A DNA stretch of 41,962 nt from Gordonia crocea (lineage in GTDB: Bacteria > Actinomycetota > Actinomycetes > Mycobacteriales > Mycobacteriaceae), in the NCBI RefSeq assembly GCF_009932435.1, contig NZ_BJOU01000018.1, positions 1 through 41,962 on the forward strand, given 5' to 3'. A program made the position numbers and the translations under genes. The notes below the pieces were generated by a model. It made no database searches. It was not told the DNA's origin and saw nothing but the letters and a program-made list of their open reading frames with translations. Positions 38,748-41,962 of this stretch are shown here, in pieces (the stretch's first letter is position 1; every line of letters starts with the position of its first letter).

Positions 38748-40118
38748 ATGACTACCACGACAATCCCCAGGCGGGTCTCCGGCGGCGATGGCGAACACGG
38801 CCACCTCGACGACCTGACCAACGACCCGATCGGCCTGTTCTGGCGCGTCCGCAACGAGTGCGGCGACGTCGGGCTGTTCCAACTGGCCGGTCGCGAGGTC
38901 GTGCTGGTGTCGGGGGCGAGCGCGAACGAGGAGTTCTTCCGCGCCCCCGACGAACTGCTCGACCAGGCCGCCGCCTACCCGTTCATGACCCCGGTGTTCG
39001 GCGAGGGCGTCGTCTTCGACACCAGCCCGGAGGAGCGGTCCAAGGCGCTGCACAACCAGGCGCTCAAGGGCGCCCACATGAAGCAGCACGCGGTGACCAT
39101 CCCGAACGAGGTCGAGCGCATGATCGCCGACTGGGGCGACGAGGGCGAGATCGACCTGCTCGAGTGGTTCGGCGAACTGACCCTGTACACCTCGTCGTCG
39201 TGCCTGATCGGCAAGAAGTTCCGCGAGAGCCTGAACAAGCGGATCTCGGAGATCTACCACGACCTCGAGCGCGGCACCGACCCGTACGCCTACGTCGACT
39301 ACCACGCCGACATCGAGAGCTTCCGCCGTCGTGACGCGGCGCGGGCCGAGCTGGTCAAGTTCATGGCCGGCGTGCTCGACGAGCGGCAGGCGAACCCGGA
39401 GACCGACAAGGAGAATCGTGACCTGCTCGACGTGCTCGTCTCGCTGAAGAATGAGGACGGCTCGCCGATGTTCAGCGCCGACACCGTCACCGGCATGTTC
39501 ATCTCGATGATGTTCGCCGGGCACCACACCACCCAGGGCACCTCGGCGTGGACCCTGCTGGAGTTGCTGCGCCACCCCGACTTCATGGCCGAGGTGGTCG
39601 CCGAGCTCGACGACATCTACGAGGACAAGGGGGAGGGCAAGCCCGAGTACTCGTTCGCCGCGATGCGCCAGATCCCGTTGCTGGAGGCGGGGATCAAGGA
39701 GGCGCTGCGCCTGCACCCGCCGCTGATCATCCTGATGCGACTGGTCCGCGAGGACTTCGAGATCGAGGACACCCTGGTGAAGGCCGGGCAGCTGATCGCG
39801 GTCTCGCCGGCGGTGAACAACCGGCTGCCCGAGGACTTCCCGACGCCCGACTCGTTCGACCCCTACCGCTACATCGACCCGCGCCAGGACGACATCATCA
39901 ACCGCTGGACGTGGATCCCGTTCGGCGCCGGCCGGCACCGCTGCGTGGGCGCCCAGTTCGCGATGATGCAGATCAAGGCGATCTTCTCGGTGTTGCTGCA
40001 GAACTACGAGTTCGAGCTGTCGCAGGACCCGGAGTCCTACCACAACGATCACTCGAAAATGGTTGTGCAGCTGGCCCAACCGTGCCGGGTCCGCTACCGC
40101 CGCCGGCAGCGCGACTAG
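38748..40118 (+). CDS. cyp51: Sterol 14-alpha-demethylase, CYP51
   Basis: A 456-residue P450 that matches M. tuberculosis CYP51 along its length: EHGHLDDLTNDPIGLFWRVRNECGDVG near the start, DQAAAYPFMTPVFGEGVVFD for the B'-helix region, ISMMFAGHHTTQGTSAW I helix, KEALRLHPPLIILMR with the ExxR pair, and WIPFGAGRHRCVGAQFA as the haem loop (quoted as separate motifs). The enzyme removes the 14-alpha-methyl group of sterols using three turns of O2 and NADPH. No sterol synthesis genes are visible here, so its natural substrate is uncertain. It follows the SDR gene by 13 bp and is followed by its likely redox partner, the ferredoxin at 40130. Confidence 0.97.
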   Translation: MTTTTIPRRVSGGDGEHGHLDDLTNDPIGLFWRVRNECGDVGLFQLAGREVVLVSGASANEEFFRAPDELLDQAAAYPFMTPVFGEGVVFDTSPEERSKALHNQALKGAHMKQHAVTIPNEVERMIADWGDEGEIDLLEWFGELTLYTSSSCLIGKKFRESLNKRISEIYHDLERGTDPYAYVDYHADIESFRRRDAARAELVKFMAGVLDERQANPETDKENRDLLDVLVSLKNEDGSPMFSADTVTGMFISMMFAGHHTTQGTSAWTLLELLRHPDFMAEVVAELDDIYEDKGEGKPEYSFAAMRQIPLLEAGIKEALRLHPPLIILMRLVREDFEIEDTLVKAGQLIAVSPAVNNRLPEDFPTPDSFDPYRYIDPRQDDIINRWTWIPFGAGRHRCVGAQFAMMQIKAIFSVLLQNYEFELSQDPESYHNDHSKMVVQLAQPCRVRYRRRQRD

Positions 40119-40129
40119 GCGGTTCGACG

Positions 40130-40321
40130 ATGAGAATCGAAGTCGACCTGGACCTGTGCCAGGGGCACGGGATGTGCGAGATGGAGGCTCCCGATGTCTT
40201 CGAAGCCCAGCGCGACCACGTCCTGATCCTCAATCCGACGCCCGACGACAGTGAGCGCCCGGCCATCGAAGCGGCCGTGCGCTATTGCCCGACCCAAGCC
40301 CTGCGGATCGTCGAAGACTGA
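40130..40321 (+). CDS. 3Fe-4S ferredoxin, CYP51 redox partner
   Basis: A 63-residue ferredoxin that starts at ATG 40130, 11 bp after the cyp51 stop. Three cysteines are visible: Cys10, Cys16 and Cys53, with His13 where a fourth cluster cysteine would be (CQGHGMC, then YCPTQAL). This fits a [3Fe-4S] ferredoxin of the Rv0763c type. It should pass electrons from a reductase such as the fprB product to CYP51 and perhaps the CYP123-like enzyme. The rest is acidic, as expected for docking to a basic P450 face. Confidence 0.9.
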   Translation: MRIEVDLDLCQGHGMCEMEAPDVFEAQRDHVLILNPTPDDSERPAIEAAVRYCPTQALRIVED

Positions 40322-40368
40322 TGCACCGGCGACCGCAAACCCCCACCAACAAAAGGAAACGACCGACC

Positions 40369-40944
40369 ATGACCGAGATCAGCGCCTCCACCAGCCTTGG
40401 CCCGTTCGACCGCGCCGAACTGGAGGAGATGAAATCGCGTTGGCTGGCCGCCAACATCGAAGCGGAGAAGGCCGGCGACTGGAAGCCGCTCGCCTCCTAC
40501 TACGCCGAAGACGCCACCTACGGCTGGAACTACGGGCCGAACAAGGACTTCATGGCCGTCGGGCGCGACGAGATCCGCGACCTGGCCTTGGGCCAGGAGA
40601 TGGAAGGCCTGAACGGGTGGACCTACCCGTACCAGACCTGGGTCATCGACGAGAAGACCGGAGACATGATCGGCCTGTGGAAGCAGGTCTACGAGCGGAC
40701 CCGCGAAGACGGCTCGAACTACGCGCTCGAGGGCATCCAGGGCAGCTGGTTCAAGTACGGCGGCAACTTCGAATTCGCCTGGCAGCGCGACTTCTTCGAC
40801 TACGGCAACGTCAGCGCCCTGTTCATCGAGCTGATGACCGATAAGGCGATGAGCGACGAAATGCTTGCGCGCGTGGAAAAGTCGGCACCGGGGAACCTGC
40901 CGGGGTGGTACGACTTCGGCAAGGCGCCGGTCAAGTTCTGGTGA
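40369..40944 (+). CDS. NTF2/SnoaL-like protein of the cyp51 locus
   Basis: A 191-residue protein whose helix then cone-shaped beta sheet resembles the NTF2/SnoaL fold: EEMKSRWLAANIEAEKAGDWKPLASYYAEDATYGWNYGPNK, with the typical aspartate after YYAED, then IRDLALGQEMEGLNGW and FEFAWQRDFFDYGN. It is longer than a steroid isomerase such as Rv0760c and I cannot assign a reaction. ATG 40369 is used because it gives a natural start; AGGAAA lies about 11 bp upstream and is only fair. It is 47 bp after the ferredoxin and overlaps the next start. Locus suggests binding or isomerisation of a sterol intermediate. Confidence 0.78.
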   Translation: MTEISASTSLGPFDRAELEEMKSRWLAANIEAEKAGDWKPLASYYAEDATYGWNYGPNKDFMAVGRDEIRDLALGQEMEGLNGWTYPYQTWVIDEKTGDMIGLWKQVYERTREDGSNYALEGIQGSWFKYGGNFEFAWQRDFFDYGNVSALFIELMTDKAMSDEMLARVEKSAPGNLPGWYDFGKAPVKFW

Positions 40945-41962
40945 CGACGATGACCGACACAGCCCCTCTCGGTCGTTCTGGATACGCCGACTTCACCGCG
41001 CCGCAGCTGGCGACGCTGGTGCCCGAACTGCTCCTCTCCGGGCAGTTGATCGACCGCAGCGGCATGGCACATCTGATCACCGCCTTCGGCCGCGAGGGCA
41101 TGACCCAGGTCGCCATCGAGGAGTGGATGGCGGCCAGCCCGGTCTACACCGGGCGGATGCGTGCGGCGCTGGGGATCGACGGCGACGGCGTCGTCGACAT
41201 GTTCAAGTGCTTGCAACTCGACATCGGCGCGCCGCCGCAGTTCATGGACTTCCGCTACGTGGTGCACGACGAGTACCACGGGGGATTCATCCTCAACCAC
41301 TGCGGCGCGTTGATGGACGTCGAGCCGATGGGCGACGACTACGTGACGTCGATGTGCCACGACATCGAGGACCCGACGTTCGATGCGACGGCGATCGCCA
41401 CCAACCGTCGGGCCCGGATCCGACCGGTGCACCGACCGCCGCGGGTGCCCACCGACCGGCATCCGCACTGCGAGTGGACGGTGACGATCGAGCCGGACCG
41501 CGAGGAACTGCCGCTGCCCGAGTTCACCATCCCGGTACTCGAAACCGCCGCGGCCACCGTCGAACTCAGTCCGATCGATCCGACGGCGACCGACGGCAAG
41601 GTCGACTACCGGGGCGACCTCGTCGAAGACCTGGTCTTCGGTGAGTTCTCCCGGGGCGCGCTGCTGCGCATCGCCGAGGAGGTGGCGCTGCAGCACCACC
41701 TGCTGGCCATCGGGTTCCGGCTGTCGGTGCTGCGCCGGGCCGGGGACGAGACGGCGCGCGAGATCACCGGCAAGCAGTTGATCGGCATTTCCGGGATGAC
41801 CTCGGAGCGGTTGCGCGACGCGCTGTCGATGGGGGACAGTGCGTCCGATCTCGCGACCGTGCTGCGCGCCCATCCCATCCTGGGTCCGCGCCAGTACACC
41901 GGCGTCGTCGTCGAGGAGGTCGACGGTGCGGGGGTGCGGATCCGGATTCCGCAGGATTCGCC
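40941..41962 (+). CDS. Cys/His-rich unknown protein, partial at the window edge
   Basis: An open frame of at least 340 residues with no stop before the end of the window. GTG 40941 overlaps the TGA of the NTF2-like gene by four bases and is in frame with ATG 40950, the other possible start. No family is recognised. A compact stretch holds several potential metal ligands: FKCLQLDIG, VVHDEYHGGFILNHCGALMDVE, TSMCHDIED and HPHCEWT, spread over residues about 85-175. The rest has helical segments and no signal peptide. It continues the cyp51 operon on the same strand, so it is probably part of the pathway, perhaps a metal-dependent enzyme acting on P450 or SDR products. Confidence 0.85.
   Translation, partial: MTTMTDTAPLGRSGYADFTAPQLATLVPELLLSGQLIDRSGMAHLITAFGREGMTQVAIEEWMAASPVYTGRMRAALGIDGDGVVDMFKCLQLDIGAPPQFMDFRYVVHDEYHGGFILNHCGALMDVEPMGDDYVTSMCHDIEDPTFDATAIATNRRARIRPVHRPPRVPTDRHPHCEWTVTIEPDREELPLPEFTIPVLETAAATVELSPIDPTATDGKVDYRGDLVEDLVFGEFSRGALLRIAEEVALQHHLLAIGFRLSVLRRAGDETAREITGKQLIGISGMTSERLRDALSMGDSASDLATVLRAHPILGPRQYTGVVVEEVDGAGVRIRIPQDS

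Overview
The window is high-GC actinobacterial DNA, most likely from Gordonia or a close mycolic-acid-bearing relative in the Mycobacteriales. The signs are an MspA-type outer-membrane porin, an MmpS/MmpL pair, many FadD/FadE lipid enzymes, WS/DGAT and F420-type enzymes, KstR-type operator palindromes, and a right-hand third that keeps the gene order of the Mycobacterium tuberculosis cyp51 locus (Rv0763c-Rv0771 as I remember it). No rRNA, tRNA, CRISPR, prophage or insertion sequence was seen. Coding density is high and base composition is even, so I see no obvious genomic island.

Layout. 1-3420: a possible frame-disrupted tail of an upstream gene, an acyl-CoA ligase, a TetR regulator with a leaderless-looking autoregulated promoter, and a DUF2236-type oxygenase. 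3439-9121: a membrane protein, then an mmpS-mmpL-unknown operon on the minus strand with a strong promoter/operator, and a divergent HxlR regulator. 9200-14878: an acyl-ACP-thioesterase-like gene divergent from a ferredoxin/ferredoxin-NADP reductase (FprB type) across a KstR-type box, followed by a tight glycosyltransferase-methyltransferase-alpha/alpha-toroid trio. 15094-16738: an F420-type LLM oxidoreductase with two stacked operators, and an MspA porin. 16951-20793: a 1280-residue STAND NTPase with one membrane span and 14 WD40 blades. 20853-25640: a methyltransferase, quinone oxidoreductase, acyl-CoA dehydrogenase, amidohydrolase and epimerase-type reductase. 25815-30889: acyltransferase, FadD12-like ligase, WS/DGAT and alpha/beta hydrolase in one operon behind a perfect KstR-type palindrome. 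31024-41962: the cyp51 locus, two divergent units around a TetR regulator. Leftward are aldehyde dehydrogenase, SDR, HIBADH-like dehydrogenase, carboxymuconolactone-decarboxylase-like protein and hydrolase. Rightward are TetR, CYP123-like P450, SDR, CYP51, 3Fe-4S ferredoxin, an NTF2-like protein and a Cys/His-rich unknown that runs off the edge.

The common theme is sterol or isoprenoid lipid oxidation and acyl-CoA chemistry. Four KstR-type boxes and a second, shared TetR-type operator (upstream of the LLM oxidoreductase and at the cyp51-locus regulator) suggest two overlapping regulons linking these blocks; FprB and the small ferredoxin are plausible electron donors for the P450s.

The most unusual feature is a family of 22 short repeats in four arrays. 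Each has a 14-bp core containing GGGCCC, recurring every 21 bp. Every array begins 0-9 nt after a stop codon and is read in the same orientation relative to that gene. The arrays are C-rich in the transcribed sense and look like a lineage-specific 3'-end element, perhaps a Rho-dependent terminator or mRNA 3'-end module, but their function is unknown.
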